Part shown: piece by piece, positions 19,254 through 28,613 of the stretch
Numbering within the stretch: position 1 is the stretch's first letter
Layout of the letters: each line of letters opens with the position of its first letter
Source of the DNA: Pseudogemmobacter lacusdianii
GTDB taxonomy: Bacteria > Pseudomonadota > Alphaproteobacteria > Rhodobacterales > Rhodobacteraceae
Direction of reading: 5' to 3'
Length of the DNA: 64,000 nt
NCBI RefSeq assembly: GCF_030848395.1
Contig: NZ_JAVDBT010000002.1
Coordinates: 124,001 to 188,000 of the forward strand
Position numbers and translations under genes: made by a program
Notes under the pieces: generated by a model
The model's database searches: none
Told to the model about the DNA's origin: nothing
What the model saw: only the letters and a program-made list of their open reading frames with translations

Positions 19254-21293
19254 ATGACCATAAAAACCGTAACTTCGACCACCGCTATGGCAATGTGCTT
19301 GGCCATTCTGGCCTTTCCTGCCACCGCCCAAGAGGTGGCGCCCGCCGATAGCCTTTATCTCGGCCGGATCATCATCGGCTATTCCGAGGATGGCACGCCG
19401 ATCTATGCTAGCGACAATACCTCGGTGATCGAGGGCGATGCGCTGACCGGTCAGGGCGGTTTTACCAAACTTGATGACGTTGTGCGCCAGACCCCGGGTG
19501 TCACCACCTTGTTGAACGCCGGCCAGCCCGGCCTCGCGGTGGCTGTGCGCGGGCTTGGTGGTTCGAAAGTCGACACCACGATCGAGGGCGTCCCGCAAAA
19601 CTACCGGATGACCGCGCATAACAACTCGGACGGATTCACCTATGTCGATCCGATGCTGCTTTCGGCAATCGAGATCTCGCGTGGCTCCTCGATCACCAGC
19701 GGTGGTCTTTCGGGTTCCGTCAACATGCGGCTTCTGTCGGCCGATGATCTGGTTGAAGGCGATGAGGGCACCGGCGGTATGGTCCGGCTGCGCTACGGCG
19801 ACAATGGCAAGGGTTACGCCGCACTTAGCGCTTATGGCATGAAGCGCGGCCCGATTGAGCTGGCTTTTGCGGCGTCTCGCTCCGATATGGATTCGTTCAC
19901 GAATGGGGCTGGCGCGACCATCCAAGACACCGATCAAGAGGGCGGATCGGTTTTGCTGCGCGGCAAGTATAAGGTGAGCGATGCGCTGTCGCTGTCGATG
20001 ATGGCGATGCATTATAAGACGAGCTACGGCTCGACCACGACCAACTTCGTGCCGGTGCCGCCGCAGATCATCTACGACATGGATGTCACCAACCAAATCC
20101 TTGATTTTGGGTTCGATTATACCGGTGATAGCGATCTGTTCGCCCTGAGCGGCAACCTCTATCTGGGCTCGACCGAGCATGTGCATGCCACCGGCAATGG
20201 CAGCGCGCTTGGTCGCACCAATGAGACCGAATCTTTCGGCTTCAACCTGAAGAACACCTCGGTTGCTGAGCTCGGCGACTGGACGCTAACCTCGACCAAT
20301 GGCGTTGAATACAACCGCGACAAACTGTCGGGCCTGAATAGCACTTCCTCGGGCAGCCCATTTGGCACCAACCCGATGACCGGCAATGCCAAACGCATGG
20401 CGGTTTATTCTGAAAACGTTTTTGAAAACGGCCCCTTCGAGGTGATGTTCGGTCTGCGCTATTCGGATTACAGCCTGACGGGCTTCTTGCGTGATACGCT
20501 TAGTAACCCGGGCACCGAGATCATCAATCAATATGATCTGGACCACGACTCGCTCGATCCGAAACTGTCGTTGGCCTATCGCATCAATGACAATATCCAG
20601 CCCTATGTCTCGGTCTATCGCACCAGCCGTGCGCCCACAGCGCAAGAGGCCTTCTTGGGTGGCGGCGATGCCTCGGCCGGTCATGGCGGTTTTGTGGGCA
20701 ATCCCGAGCTCAAGCCGGAAATCTCGCAAGGCTACGAGATTGGCGTGAACCTGAGCTATGATGATGTCTTCGCAAGCGGCGACACGCTGACCTCGCGCAT
20801 CAACGTCTACGACCTCGAAGTTGAGAATTTCATCGTGAGCCAAGCCGGCCCAATGGGTGGCGGCATGCAATTCATCAACGTGCCGGGCAAAGTTGACAAC
20901 AAAGGGCTTGAGCTGGAGCTGGGCTACGAATCCAATCGCTTCTCGGCTGTTTTGGCTTGGGCGAATTCGGATGCAAAATATGGCACCGGCCGTTTGCAAC
21001 CGAAGAACGCGATCAGCGCCACTTTGGCGGGCCGTTTCTTGGATGGCGATCTGACCCTTGGCACCACGCTGACCTATAACAGTAATGGTCCGGCCTCGAT
21101 CGCCTTTGAAACCACTGCCAACCGCGATTCCTATAAAACCGTCGATATCTTCGCGAGCTACAACGTGACCGAGGATTTCCGCATCGACGCCAAAATCGCC
21201 AATATCACGGATGAGCTTTACACGCCTTGGGCGGCAACGGCGAACAGCGGTGTGGGGCGCGCGGCCTATATCAGCGCCGAGATGCGGTTCTGA
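19254..21293 (+). CDS. TonB-dependent outer-membrane receptor, probably haem/iron
   Basis: 679 residues. A signal peptide occupies residues 1-24 (cleavage after ATAQ). The plug domain contains LDDVVRQTPGVTTLL and VRGLGGSKVDTTIEGVPQNYRM at about 75-120. A 22-strand-type barrel follows and ends in aromatic Phe (AYISAEMRF). The plug resembles haem/hemoglobin receptors, but no substrate residue is decisive and no ABC or TonB genes are adjacent. ATG 19254 is chosen since it gives the signal peptide and has a ribosome site; the open frame begins 99 bp earlier. Confidence 0.85.
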   Translation: MTIKTVTSTTAMAMCLAILAFPATAQEVAPADSLYLGRIIIGYSEDGTPIYASDNTSVIEGDALTGQGGFTKLDDVVRQTPGVTTLLNAGQPGLAVAVRGLGGSKVDTTIEGVPQNYRMTAHNNSDGFTYVDPMLLSAIEISRGSSITSGGLSGSVNMRLLSADDLVEGDEGTGGMVRLRYGDNGKGYAALSAYGMKRGPIELAFAASRSDMDSFTNGAGATIQDTDQEGGSVLLRGKYKVSDALSLSMMAMHYKTSYGSTTTNFVPVPPQIIYDMDVTNQILDFGFDYTGDSDLFALSGNLYLGSTEHVHATGNGSALGRTNETESFGFNLKNTSVAELGDWTLTSTNGVEYNRDKLSGLNSTSSGSPFGTNPMTGNAKRMAVYSENVFENGPFEVMFGLRYSDYSLTGFLRDTLSNPGTEIINQYDLDHDSLDPKLSLAYRINDNIQPYVSVYRTSRAPTAQEAFLGGGDASAGHGGFVGNPELKPEISQGYEIGVNLSYDDVFASGDTLTSRINVYDLEVENFIVSQAGPMGGGMQFINVPGKVDNKGLELELGYESNRFSAVLAWANSDAKYGTGRLQPKNAISATLAGRFLDGDLTLGTTLTYNSNGPASIAFETTANRDSYKTVDIFASYNVTEDFRIDAKIANITDELYTPWAATANSGVGRAAYISAEMRF

Positions 21294-21323
21294 TCCGCTG
21301 CAGCACCTGATCTAAGTGACCAA

Positions 21324-21357
21324 ACAAGGCCGGATCTGATCCGGCCTTGTGTTTTTT
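21324..21357 (+). terminator. Rho-independent terminator of the TonB receptor gene
   Basis: A 13-bp perfect stem, ACAAGGCCGGATC and its complement, followed by G and T6, 30 bases after the receptor stop. Confidence 0.92.
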
Positions 21358-21439
21358 CCCCTTACGACATTCAGCCTGCTTGCTATCCCCGCCGGGTGCG
21401 CCAAACTCACTGGCACGGAACACTAAGGGAGAAAAAGAC

Positions 21440-21781
21440 ATGGGCAAACGTGACGAGCTGATCGCCAAATACGCGGACGATCTGAAGAACAAGTGCAAGG
21501 TCAATCCCGATATGGATTTGTTGACCAAGGTGACGATCGGTTGTGGTCCTTCGATCTACGACAATGACGCGCAGACGGTTGCCGCCTCTGACAAGGAAGA
21601 GCTTGAGCGGATCAAGAACAACTTTCTGATCAAGAAGCTGGGCCTTACCGATGGTCCGGCGCTGATGGAGGGCATTGAGGCCGCCGTCGACACCTATGGC
21701 AAGTCCGAGCGCAATAAATACCGCGCGCCGTTCTACTACCTGCTGGTCAAACATTTCGGTCGCGAAGCCGTTTACAAGTAA
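21440..21781 (+). CDS. DUF2853 family small protein
   Basis: A 113-residue soluble, charged, helical protein that matches the DUF2853 pattern: an N-terminal KRDELIAKYADDLK helix, DMDLLTKVTIGCGPSIYD, and a C-terminal RNKYRAPFYYLLVKHF. The function is unknown. ATG 21440 follows a purine-rich GGGAGAAAAAGAC site. It stands alone between two terminators, so it is expressed as a single gene. Confidence 0.85.
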   Translation: MGKRDELIAKYADDLKNKCKVNPDMDLLTKVTIGCGPSIYDNDAQTVAASDKEELERIKNNFLIKKLGLTDGPALMEGIEAAVDTYGKSERNKYRAPFYYLLVKHFGREAVYK

Positions 21782-21804
21782 GCGCGCGGCCATTGCACTT
21801 TCAC

Positions 21805-21832
21805 GAACGGGCGGCCAAGGTGCCGCCCGTTC
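21805..21832 (+). terminator. Strong hairpin after the DUF2853 gene
   Basis: GAACGGGCGGC (21805-21815), loop CAAGGT, then GCCGCCCGTTC (21822-21832), an 11-bp perfect stem. It is followed only by GTCGTTGTCGC rather than a T tract, so termination may be partial. Confidence 0.65.
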
Positions 21833-21852
21833 GTCGTTGTCGCTAGGATGCC

Positions 21853-23049
21853 ATGTCTTCCGCTGCCAAACCCAGTCCGATTTCCCCAGAGACCACGGTT
21901 CTGCCGGTCATCCTCGCGGTTTCCTTGGGTCATCTGCTGAATGATCTGATGCAATCGCTGATCCCGGCTGCTTATCCGCTGCTGAAGGATAATCTGGCGC
22001 TGACCTTCACCCAGATCGGCTTGATCACCTTTGTCTTCCAAGGCACGGCTTCAATCTTGCAGCCTTTAATCGGGCATTACACCGACCGTCGCCCGCTGCC
22101 CTTCGCAATGACAGCCGGTATGGCCTCGACCGGGGCGGGGCTGGTGCTTTTGGCCAATGCGGTAAGCTTTGGTATGGTGCTGGTCGCGGTTGCGCTGATT
22201 GGGCTTGGCTCGGCGATCTTTCATCCAGAAGCCTCACGCATTGCGCGACTGGCGGCCGGGATGCGGCCCGGCTTTGCGCAATCCGTCTTCCAAGTGGGTG
22301 GCAATGCAGGCTCGGCCTTGGGCCCATTGGCCGCCGCATTCATCGTTTTGCAAAAGGGCCAAGCCTCGATCGAATGGTTTGCCGCCGTGGCTTTGGCGGC
22401 AATGGCGCTTCTTTTCGCTGTGGGGCGCTGGTATCAGCGCGCCGGTGCCAGCCGTGCCGCGCAACGCAAAGCCCGCGCGGCCATCATTGCACCCGAGCCT
22501 AAGGTGGTGCGCCGCGGCATGACGATCTTGATCATCTTGATGATCTCAAAATTCGTTTATTCGGTAAGCTATTCCAGCTATTATACCTTTTACCTGATCG
22601 AGCGGTTCAGCCTGACCAAGGCCGAGGCCAATCTTTGCCTTTTCATCTTCTTGGCCGCTGTCGCTGCGGGCACGATGATCGGCGGTCCGATCGGAGATCG
22701 CATTGGTCGTCGTCGCGTGATCCTATGGTCGATCTTGGGCATCTTGCCGTTGACCTTGGTCCTGCCCTTCCTGCCGCTTTACGCCAATGTGGCCGTGGCA
22801 GCTTTGGCGGGGTTGATGCTGGCCTCGGCCTTCCCGGCGATGGTGGTTTATGCCCAAGATCTGATGCCGCATAAAACCGGGATGGTGGCGGGATTGCTCT
22901 TTGGTCTGGCCTTTGGCATCGCGGCCTTTGGCGCGGCCGTTCTAGGGGTGTTGGCCGACCACTACGGCATTGTCGCAGTTTACAAAATTTGCGCGGTTCT
23001 GCCGGCTTTGGGCTTGGCGGCTTGGTTCTTGCCCGACGCAAGGCATTAA
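21853..23049 (+). CDS. MFS exporter of the fosmidomycin-resistance (Fsr) type
   Basis: 398 residues with twelve predicted membrane helices. Family features are the N-terminal HLLNDLMQSLIPAAYPLLK, FTQIGLITFVFQGTASILQP, GHYTDRRP in the first cytoplasmic loop, FHPEASRIARLAAG and the central GDRIGRRRVI. These match Fsr-like proton-driven exporters, which in E. coli expel fosmidomycin; the natural substrate here is unknown. It starts 20 bp after a strong hairpin. No regulator overlaps it, though two IclR genes lie 400 bp downstream. Confidence 0.85.
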   Translation: MSSAAKPSPISPETTVLPVILAVSLGHLLNDLMQSLIPAAYPLLKDNLALTFTQIGLITFVFQGTASILQPLIGHYTDRRPLPFAMTAGMASTGAGLVLLANAVSFGMVLVAVALIGLGSAIFHPEASRIARLAAGMRPGFAQSVFQVGGNAGSALGPLAAAFIVLQKGQASIEWFAAVALAAMALLFAVGRWYQRAGASRAAQRKARAAIIAPEPKVVRRGMTILIILMISKFVYSVSYSSYYTFYLIERFSLTKAEANLCLFIFLAAVAAGTMIGGPIGDRIGRRRVILWSILGILPLTLVLPFLPLYANVAVAALAGLMLASAFPAMVVYAQDLMPHKTGMVAGLLFGLAFGIAAFGAAVLGVLADHYGIVAVYKICAVLPALGLAAWFLPDARH

Positions 23050-23444
23050 GGCCTTAGGGCAAACCACCCGCTATCGAGCGAATTGTCAGAGAATGCTTCG
23101 CACTTGGCTTTTGCCTTGGCGGGATGATTCTGGGTATGACTGATCTCAAGCAGGGCAGAAGCGCCCGGGACCTTTTCAGAACACATGCGGTGGTAAGGTA
23201 GCATGTGGGGTGGATGGAGGGTTCCGTAGGGGTGCGGGGCCCTCCAAATTTTTACCCAGCTACTCCTGCGCTGCCACCGCTCCTGTCGCGCAAATTCAAG
23301 ACGCTGCGATCCTCGCGCCGAAAGGCGCTTGCACCACACCCGCCTTCGCCGCAGGCTTGCTGAAAGGGGGCGCTGGCCAAGCTCGCTCAGGGCTGTAGCT
23401 GACAGCCCCCCTTGCAGAACGGGTGATGGAGATCGGAGCGCCGG
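23050..23444. other. Structured non-coding stretch, candidate small RNA or leader
   Basis: No convincing gene on either strand. It contains several GC-rich hairpins: GGAGGG...CCCTCC at about 23215-23244 followed by AAATTTTT (terminator-like); GCGCC-GAAA-GGCGC near 23320; and GGGCTGT-AGCTG-ACAGCCC at 23390-23408, just before the first IclR gene. The layout would suit a small RNA ending near 23250 and a structured leader before the IclR pair. It does not match any ncRNA family I recognise. Confidence 0.4.
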
Positions 23445-24176
23445 GTGTCGAAGGGCCGAGGGATTCAGTCGATTGAGATCGGCGGCCGATTGCTGGCCAG
23501 TTTGGCCCGCAGCAACGGCCCGCAAATGCTGCGCGATTTGGCGCAAGACAGCAATCTCGCCCCTGCCCAAGCCCATGCTTATCTGAGCAGCCTTTGTCGC
23601 GTGGGTCTGGTCGAGCAGGATCGACGGAGCGGGCATTACCATCTTGGCGCTTTCTCGATGCGTCTTGGCCTTGCGCGGCTGCGCACGGTGGATCTTTTCA
23701 GCCGCGCCACAGCGGTGGCCGAGCAGATGGCAGATGACACCGGCCTCTTGGTGATTGTGGTGGTATGGTCGCCGCGCGGTCCGGCAGCGGTGCAAGTGGC
23801 CGGAGGTGCCGCTCTGAACCTTGGCATCAAGCGCGGCACGTTCTTTGCGCTTCATCACACGGCGGCAGGACAGGTGTTTGCCGCTTGGCCCCCAAATGCG
23901 GCTTGCAATCCGGTCGATCCCGCCGATGTCGCGCTGGCAGAGGTGGCCCGCGCGCGCGGCTATGGCTTTGCCATTGGCAACCCAATTCCAGGGATCACCG
24001 CTTATTCCGCGCCGGTTTTCGATCAGCAGGATCAGCTGGCACTGGCCCTGACCATCGCCGGCCGCAGCGGCGCTTTGGAAGCGTCAGACCGTGTGCTTGT
24101 GAAGCTGAGGCGCCATGCCAAGCTGCTCTCGGCCAAGGCCCCGCGTCGGCGTGCCCCGAAGGATGACGCATTATGA
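23445..24176 (+). CDS. IclR-family transcriptional regulator, first of a tandem pair
   Basis: 243 residues starting with GTG 23445. The N-terminal winged helix-turn-helix spans about residues 5-65 (GIQSIEIGGRLLASLA, LRDLAQDSNLAPAQAHAYLSSLCRVGLVEQD). A ligand-binding IclR domain covers 75-225, with PGITAYSAPVFD as its conserved late motif. It overlaps the next IclR gene by 4 bp (ATGA). The effector and targets cannot be read from context. Confidence 0.88.
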   Translation: MSKGRGIQSIEIGGRLLASLARSNGPQMLRDLAQDSNLAPAQAHAYLSSLCRVGLVEQDRRSGHYHLGAFSMRLGLARLRTVDLFSRATAVAEQMADDTGLLVIVVVWSPRGPAAVQVAGGAALNLGIKRGTFFALHHTAAGQVFAAWPPNAACNPVDPADVALAEVARARGYGFAIGNPIPGITAYSAPVFDQQDQLALALTIAGRSGALEASDRVLVKLRRHAKLLSAKAPRRRAPKDDAL

Positions 24177-25021
24177 CCGCCCCCTCGGAGAAACGGCAAA
24201 AACCGCGCCTGCGCAAAACCAGCGAATTGGACACCATCCTCCCCCGTAACACCACCCGCGGGGTGCAATCGATCGAGATCGGTGGCAAGTTACTGGCCGC
24301 CTTGGCCGAGGCGTCTGGACCGATGATGTTGAAAGACTTGGCGCAACTGGCCGATATGCCGCCCGCTCAGGCGCATGCCTATCTGGTCAGTTATCGCCGC
24401 ATCGGTCTGGTCGAGCAGGATGAGACCTCCGGGCGCTACCAGCCCGGAGGCTTTGCTCTCGATCTGGCGATCGGGCGGATGAGTGGGGTGAACGCCGAAC
24501 TTTTCGCTACGGAATTCGCGCAAGAGCTGTCGCAGCGCTTGGGGCTTTCACTGGTCTTGGCCAGTTGGGGACCCGTCGGTCCGGTGGTCACCAGCATGGT
24601 CGAGGGCGCGCAACAGATCCATATGAACAGCCGCGCCGGCAGCATCTATTCGATCAGCGGCACGGCAACAGGGCAGCTTTTCGCGGCCTATTTGCCGATC
24701 GACAGGGTGCAAGAGGCGTTGCGGCTGCAGAGCTTGGCCGATCTGCGCAACGCCATCGTTGGCAAGCCGCGTCCCATGCCTGCCGAAGATCTGGCGCAGA
24801 TCCGCGCGCAGGGCTTTGCCACGCTCATCCCGCCCACAGTGCCCGGCGTGATGGCGATCTCGGCCCCGGTTTTCGATGAGGGCGGCCAGATCCGTCTGGC
24901 CCTCACGCTGATCTGCTCGGAAGAGCAGCTTGACTCTGCGGGGTGGGCGCAGCAACTGCCCCAGTTGATTGCGGCAGCCCGCCATTTGTCGCAGCAGCTT
25001 GGGCATCAGCCGGCGCGCTGA
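24173..25021 (+). CDS. IclR-family transcriptional regulator, second of a tandem pair
   Basis: 282 residues. A basic 30-residue N-terminal extension (EKRQKPRLRKTSE) precedes the same winged HTH pattern as its neighbour (GVQSIEIGGKLLAALA, LKDLAQLADMPPAQAHAYLVSYRRIGLVEQD). A C-terminal effector domain follows, with PGVMAISAPVFDEGG. The two proteins are clearly paralogous and translationally coupled, so they may form a heteromeric regulator. It converges with the EVE gene with no spacer. Confidence 0.88.
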   Translation: MTAPSEKRQKPRLRKTSELDTILPRNTTRGVQSIEIGGKLLAALAEASGPMMLKDLAQLADMPPAQAHAYLVSYRRIGLVEQDETSGRYQPGGFALDLAIGRMSGVNAELFATEFAQELSQRLGLSLVLASWGPVGPVVTSMVEGAQQIHMNSRAGSIYSISGTATGQLFAAYLPIDRVQEALRLQSLADLRNAIVGKPRPMPAEDLAQIRAQGFATLIPPTVPGVMAISAPVFDEGGQIRLALTLICSEEQLDSAGWAQQLPQLIAAARHLSQQLGHQPAR

Positions 25022-25441
25022 TCAGGGGCTAACGCCGCCCATCGCGCAGATGATCTGCCATTCGTCGGGGCTGACCGGCTGCACGGAAAGCCGGGCGCTG
25101 CGCACCAGTGCCATCTGCTCAAGCCCAGGTGCTACCTTGCAATCCTCCAGCGTCACCGGGCGCTGCAAAGGCCGCAAAGCTTGGATCCACACGCAATCCC
25201 AACGCGGATCATCCGAGGTGCTGTCGGGGGTCGATTCCCGACAAACTTCGACAATCCCGACGATCTCTTTGCCGATGTTGGAATGGTAAAAAAAGCCAAG
25301 ATCGCCCAGCTTCATGGCGCGCATATTGTTGCGCGCCTGATAGTTACGGACGCCGGCCCATTCCTCTCCGATATCGCCCTTGGCCAGCTGATCTTGCCAG
25401 CTCCAGCTGTCGGGCTCGGATTTGAAGAGCCAGAAGTTCAT
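25022..25441 (-). CDS. EVE-domain protein
   Basis: 139 residues consisting of one EVE (PUA-like) domain: MNFWLFKSEPDSWSW, GVRNYQARNNMRAMKLGDLGFFYHSN, and MALVRSARLSVQPVS near the C-terminus. EVE domains bind modified bases in nucleic acids; in most alphaproteobacteria this protein stands next to YciI, as here. The start ATG 25441 overlaps the YciI stop (ATGA). Confidence 0.93.
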   Translation of the reverse strand: MNFWLFKSEPDSWSWQDQLAKGDIGEEWAGVRNYQARNNMRAMKLGDLGFFYHSNIGKEIVGIVEVCRESTPDSTSDDPRWDCVWIQALRPLQRPVTLEDCKVAPGLEQMALVRSARLSVQPVSPDEWQIICAMGGVSP

Positions 25442-25710
25442 CCGATGACCTTTTTCCATTCGCGGATGTCCACGCTGTGGAAAAGTCCGGCCTTGGCATA
25501 GGGGTCAGCCTCGGCCCAATCCCGCGCGGCTTGCAGATCGGCCACGTCCAGCACCACAAGGCTGCCGGCCATATCGCCGGTTTCGGTCAGGAACGGTCCT
25601 GCCATCTCGACCACGCCCGTGGCGGCGATATAGGCAAGATGCGCTTCACGGTTGGCCTTGCGGATCTCAAGGCTGGCTTCTTTGTCGATGCAGATCAGCG
25701 CCACGCGCAT
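25438..25710 (-). CDS. YciI-like protein
   Basis: 90 residues with the YciI ferredoxin-like fold pattern: MRVALICIDKEAS, REAHLAYIAATGVVEMAGPFL and the catalytic-site-like WAEADPYAKAGLF. The family has ill-defined hydrolase or dehydratase-like roles. The gene sits 3 bp after gpsA and overlaps the EVE gene, giving tsaD-gpsA-yciI-EVE. Confidence 0.9.
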   Translation of the reverse strand: MRVALICIDKEASLEIRKANREAHLAYIAATGVVEMAGPFLTETGDMAGSLVVLDVADLQAARDWAEADPYAKAGLFHSVDIREWKKVIG

Positions 25711-25713
25711 GGG

Positions 25714-26661
25714 TCACTCCTGTTCTTGCTTTAAAGGGCGGGACATCAGCTGTCGCACAGCCTCGGCCACGCCAATTTCATCGGCCACGAGCCGAGCCAC
25801 CATGGCGGCCACTGGCATCTCGATCCCCAGAGTTTCGGCCAACCGCACGGCGGCGCGCGCAGTGGCGACACCTTCAACGGTGGCTTGCGCAACCGGAGTG
25901 CCAGCTCCAAGCGCCATGCCATGCGCGAAGTTGCGCGATTGGGTCGAGGTGCAGGTGAGGATCAAATCGCCCAGCCCTGAAAGCCCCGCCAAAGTCTCGG
26001 CCCGCGCGCCAAGTGCCAAAGCAAGGCGCTGCATTTCGGCATAGCCGCGGGTGATCAGCGCTGCTCGGGCGGAATCGCCAAGCCCCGCGCCACAAACCAC
26101 CCCTGCCGCAATGGCGATCACGTTCTTCAACGCACCGCCAAGCTCTGCGCCCACGACATCATCGGTGCGGTAAAGCCGCAGGCTTTGGGTCGACAGCACG
26201 GTCTGCATCGCCTCGGCCCGGTTGCCGGTCGAGGCGAGGGTGAGCGCCGTGGGCAAGCCCCGCGCAATGTCGAAGGCGAAGCTGGGTCCGGTCAGCATGC
26301 CCAACTGCCCCGAGGCCCCGGCTTCGCGCATCACCGCGGCGGGGCCTTTGAGCGTGGTCAGATCAATGCCTTTGCAGCAGGCGACAAGGTCGGAATTCAA
26401 AAGCGGCTGGCCTTCGGAAGCAAGGAAGGGCCGCAGCTGCTGCATCGGCAGGGTCAGCAAAACCACCGTGCTTTCGACAAGGTTAGAGACATTTTCAACC
26501 ACGCGCACGCCTTCCGGCAGCACCATTCCGGGCAGGCGTGCGCTGTCGCGGCGTTGCGCCAGATCGGGGTCGCGGCCCCAAAGCCGCACCTCACGCCCGC
26601 CGCTGGCCAGCGCAATTGCCAGCGCCGTGCCGAATGCGCCTGCGCCTGCGATGCCGATCAC
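25714..26661 (-). CDS. gpsA: Glycerol-3-phosphate dehydrogenase [NAD(P)+]
   Basis: Makes sn-glycerol 3-phosphate from dihydroxyacetone phosphate for phospholipid synthesis. 315 residues; dinucleotide-binding GAGAFGTA at 6-13, [15 protein letters not shown] near 144-158, catalytic Lys in [12 protein letters not shown], and RGYAEMQRL and [11 protein letters not shown] motifs later. Translation starts at GTG 26661, which overlaps the tsaD stop in GTGA, so coupling is likely. Confidence 0.96.
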   Translation of the reverse strand: MIGIAGAGAFGTALAIALASGGREVRLWGRDPDLAQRRDSARLPGMVLPEGVRVVENVSNLVESTVVLLTLPMQQLRPFLASEGQPLLNSDLVACCKGIDLTTLKGPAAVMREAGASGQLGMLTGPSFAFDIARGLPTALTLASTGNRAEAMQTVLSTQSLRLYRTDDVVGAELGGALKNVIAIAAGVVCGAGLGDSARAALITRGYAEMQRLALALGARAETLAGLSGLGDLILTCTSTQSRNFAHGMALGAGTPVAQATVEGVATARAAVRLAETLGIEMPVAAMVARLVADEIGVAEAVRQLMSRPLKQEQE

Positions 26662-27737
26662 GCCTTAGCCCCCCGCTTGCCCGACCCGATCAAGGGCGCC
26701 GCGCTGCCATCAAGCGGCCAGCGCGAGCGCGCCGAAAGCTCTGGCCCATCGGTTTGACCTTCACGGAAAAGCTCAATCCCGGCCCAAGCGATCATGGCGG
26801 CATTATCGGTGCACAGCGGCAGCGGCGGTGCCAAGAACCGTGCGCCGGCTTGGGCGGAAACAGTCTCTAACTTGGCCAGAATGGCGCTATTTGCGGCCAC
26901 ACCTCCAGCCACAGCAAGTGCCGTGACAGGGGAGGCGGCCAAAGCGCGGCGAGTCTTTTCAGCCAAAACATCGGCCACGGCGGCCTGAAAACCCGCGCAA
27001 AGATCGCACCGGTCTTGCTCGGTCAACCCGCCTTGCGCGGCCACCAGCGCATCCCGCGCCCGCAATACAGCGGTTTTCAGCCCTGAGAACGACAGATCGC
27101 AGCCCGCCCGGTCCAGCAAGGGTCGCGGGAAGGCAAAGCGCCGCGCATCGCCGGAAGCTGCCGCGCGCTCAACATGTGGACCTCCGGGTTGCGGTAACCC
27201 CAAAATCTTGGCGATCTTGTCGAAGGCCTCACCCGGCGCATCGTCAATCGTGCTGCCCAGACGGCGGAAGCTTTGCGGCCCCTCGACCGCCAGAAACTGG
27301 CAATGCCCGCCCGAGACCAACAGCATCAGATAGGGATAATCGAGCCCATCGGTCAGACGCGGCGTCAGCGCATGGCCCGCAAGATGGTTCACCCCCACCA
27401 TCGGTAGGCCAGTGGCCGCAGCCAAAGCCTTGGCGGTCATCATTCCGCTCAGAACGCCACCGATCAGCCCTGGCCCTGCCGTGACGGCGATCCCGTCCAG
27501 CTCGTCAAGCCGGACGCCGGCCGTCTGCAAAGCCTCACGGATGCAGTCATCCAACCGCTCAACATGGGCGCGGGCGGCGATTTCGGGCACGACACCACCG
27601 AAATCGGCATGCAAAGCCGTTTGGCCCTGCACGACCGTGGATAAGATCTTTCCAGAGGCGGCATCGCTGCGCACCACGGCGGCGGCCGTGTCATCACAGC
27701 TTGACTCGATGCCAAGGAAGGTGAGCGCGCGGGTCAT
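26658..27737 (-). CDS. tsaD: TsaD, tRNA threonylcarbamoyladenosine transferase
   Basis: Transfers threonylcarbamoyl from its adenylate to A37 of ANN-decoding tRNAs. 359 residues. Metal ligands His118 and His122 are in VNHLAGHAL; nucleotide-binding elements VSGGHCQFL and GGVAANSAI are present. The frame stays open well upstream, but [17 protein letters not shown] at ATG 27737 is the family N-terminus. It heads the tsaD-gpsA-yciI-EVE run and is divergent from hemD. Confidence 0.97.
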   Translation of the reverse strand: MTRALTFLGIESSCDDTAAAVVRSDAASGKILSTVVQGQTALHADFGGVVPEIAARAHVERLDDCIREALQTAGVRLDELDGIAVTAGPGLIGGVLSGMMTAKALAAATGLPMVGVNHLAGHALTPRLTDGLDYPYLMLLVSGGHCQFLAVEGPQSFRRLGSTIDDAPGEAFDKIAKILGLPQPGGPHVERAAASGDARRFAFPRPLLDRAGCDLSFSGLKTAVLRARDALVAAQGGLTEQDRCDLCAGFQAAVADVLAEKTRRALAASPVTALAVAGGVAANSAILAKLETVSAQAGARFLAPPLPLCTDNAAMIAWAGIELFREGQTDGPELSARSRWPLDGSAAPLIGSGKRGAKA

Positions 27738-27818
27738 GGTTCCAACTTGTGGGGGCATGTCAGTCGCAGGTAGCATCCGCTCGCCCGCCGCACAATCCTT
27801 AGGAGCCATTGCCCGCTT

Positions 27819-28550
27819 ATGAAGGCCCAGCCGATCCCGCCCAGCCACCTGCCGGTTTTGATCACCCGGCCGCAACCGCAGGCGGACCGGCTTGCGGCTG
27901 ATTTGTTGGCCGAGGGGCTTTCTTCGGTCCGTCTGGTGGTGTCGCCTTTGATGCAGGCGGTGTTCCCGCAGGTGACCCTTCCCGAGGGGGATTTTAACGC
28001 GGTGATCCTGACCTCGGAAGCCGGGGCGATGGCGGCCAAGGCTTTGCGTCCCGGCTTGCCGGGAACGGCCTATTGCGTCGGGCGGCGCACGGCCGAGGTG
28101 GCAAGGGCCAGTGGGTTTGACGCGACCTCCTTGGGCCAGACCGCCGCTGAGATGCTGCCCGCTTTGGCCGCCATGCCGGGGCCGTTTCTCTATTTGCGCG
28201 GACGGGAAGCCTCGGTCGATGTGGCAGCTGAGCTGCGGGCGATGGGGAAAATCGCGCAAGCCACAGTCATCTATGCCCAAGATCCGGCTCCGCTAAGCGC
28301 TGAAGCTCAGGCCCTTCTGGCCAAAGGTGAAAAGGTGGTCGTACCACTTTATTCGCGGCGCTCGACGCGGTTGTTGGTCGAAGCGATTCCCCCTGCGGCC
28401 CGGTCCCTGCTGCGCCCGATCTTGATCGCTTCTCCCTTGTTGCAGGACCTGCCGGAACCCATGCAAGCGCAGGCCGTTGTTGTCGATACGCCTGACGGAA
28501 AGCTGATGCAGGTGGCGATCCTGCGCGCGGTTCAGACCCTGCCGCCTTGA
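27819..28550 (+). CDS. hemD: Uroporphyrinogen-III synthase
   Basis: Cyclises hydroxymethylbilane to uroporphyrinogen III in tetrapyrrole synthesis. 243 residues. The family is poorly conserved, but [16 protein letters not shown] at the N-terminus, [14 protein letters not shown] near residue 65 and [17 protein letters not shown] near 127 support it. It leads hemD, a Mic60-like gene and hemY, an arrangement widespread in alphaproteobacteria and decisive for the call. Confidence 0.9.
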   Translation: MKAQPIPPSHLPVLITRPQPQADRLAADLLAEGLSSVRLVVSPLMQAVFPQVTLPEGDFNAVILTSEAGAMAAKALRPGLPGTAYCVGRRTAEVARASGFDATSLGQTAAEMLPALAAMPGPFLYLRGREASVDVAAELRAMGKIAQATVIYAQDPAPLSAEAQALLAKGEKVVVPLYSRRSTRLLVEAIPPAARSLLRPILIASPLLQDLPEPMQAQAVVVDTPDGKLMQVAILRAVQTLPP

Positions 28551-28613
28551 AGCCGGGGGGCTGGGGTGGTTAGTTGGAGGCTGGTGATCGCATGACCAAG
28601 GGGAACGCCGCGG

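Noticed and set aside
26658-28280. A 540-residue form of TsaD
   Set aside because: The extra 181 residues are antisense to hemD; the family start is [13 protein letters not shown] at 27737.
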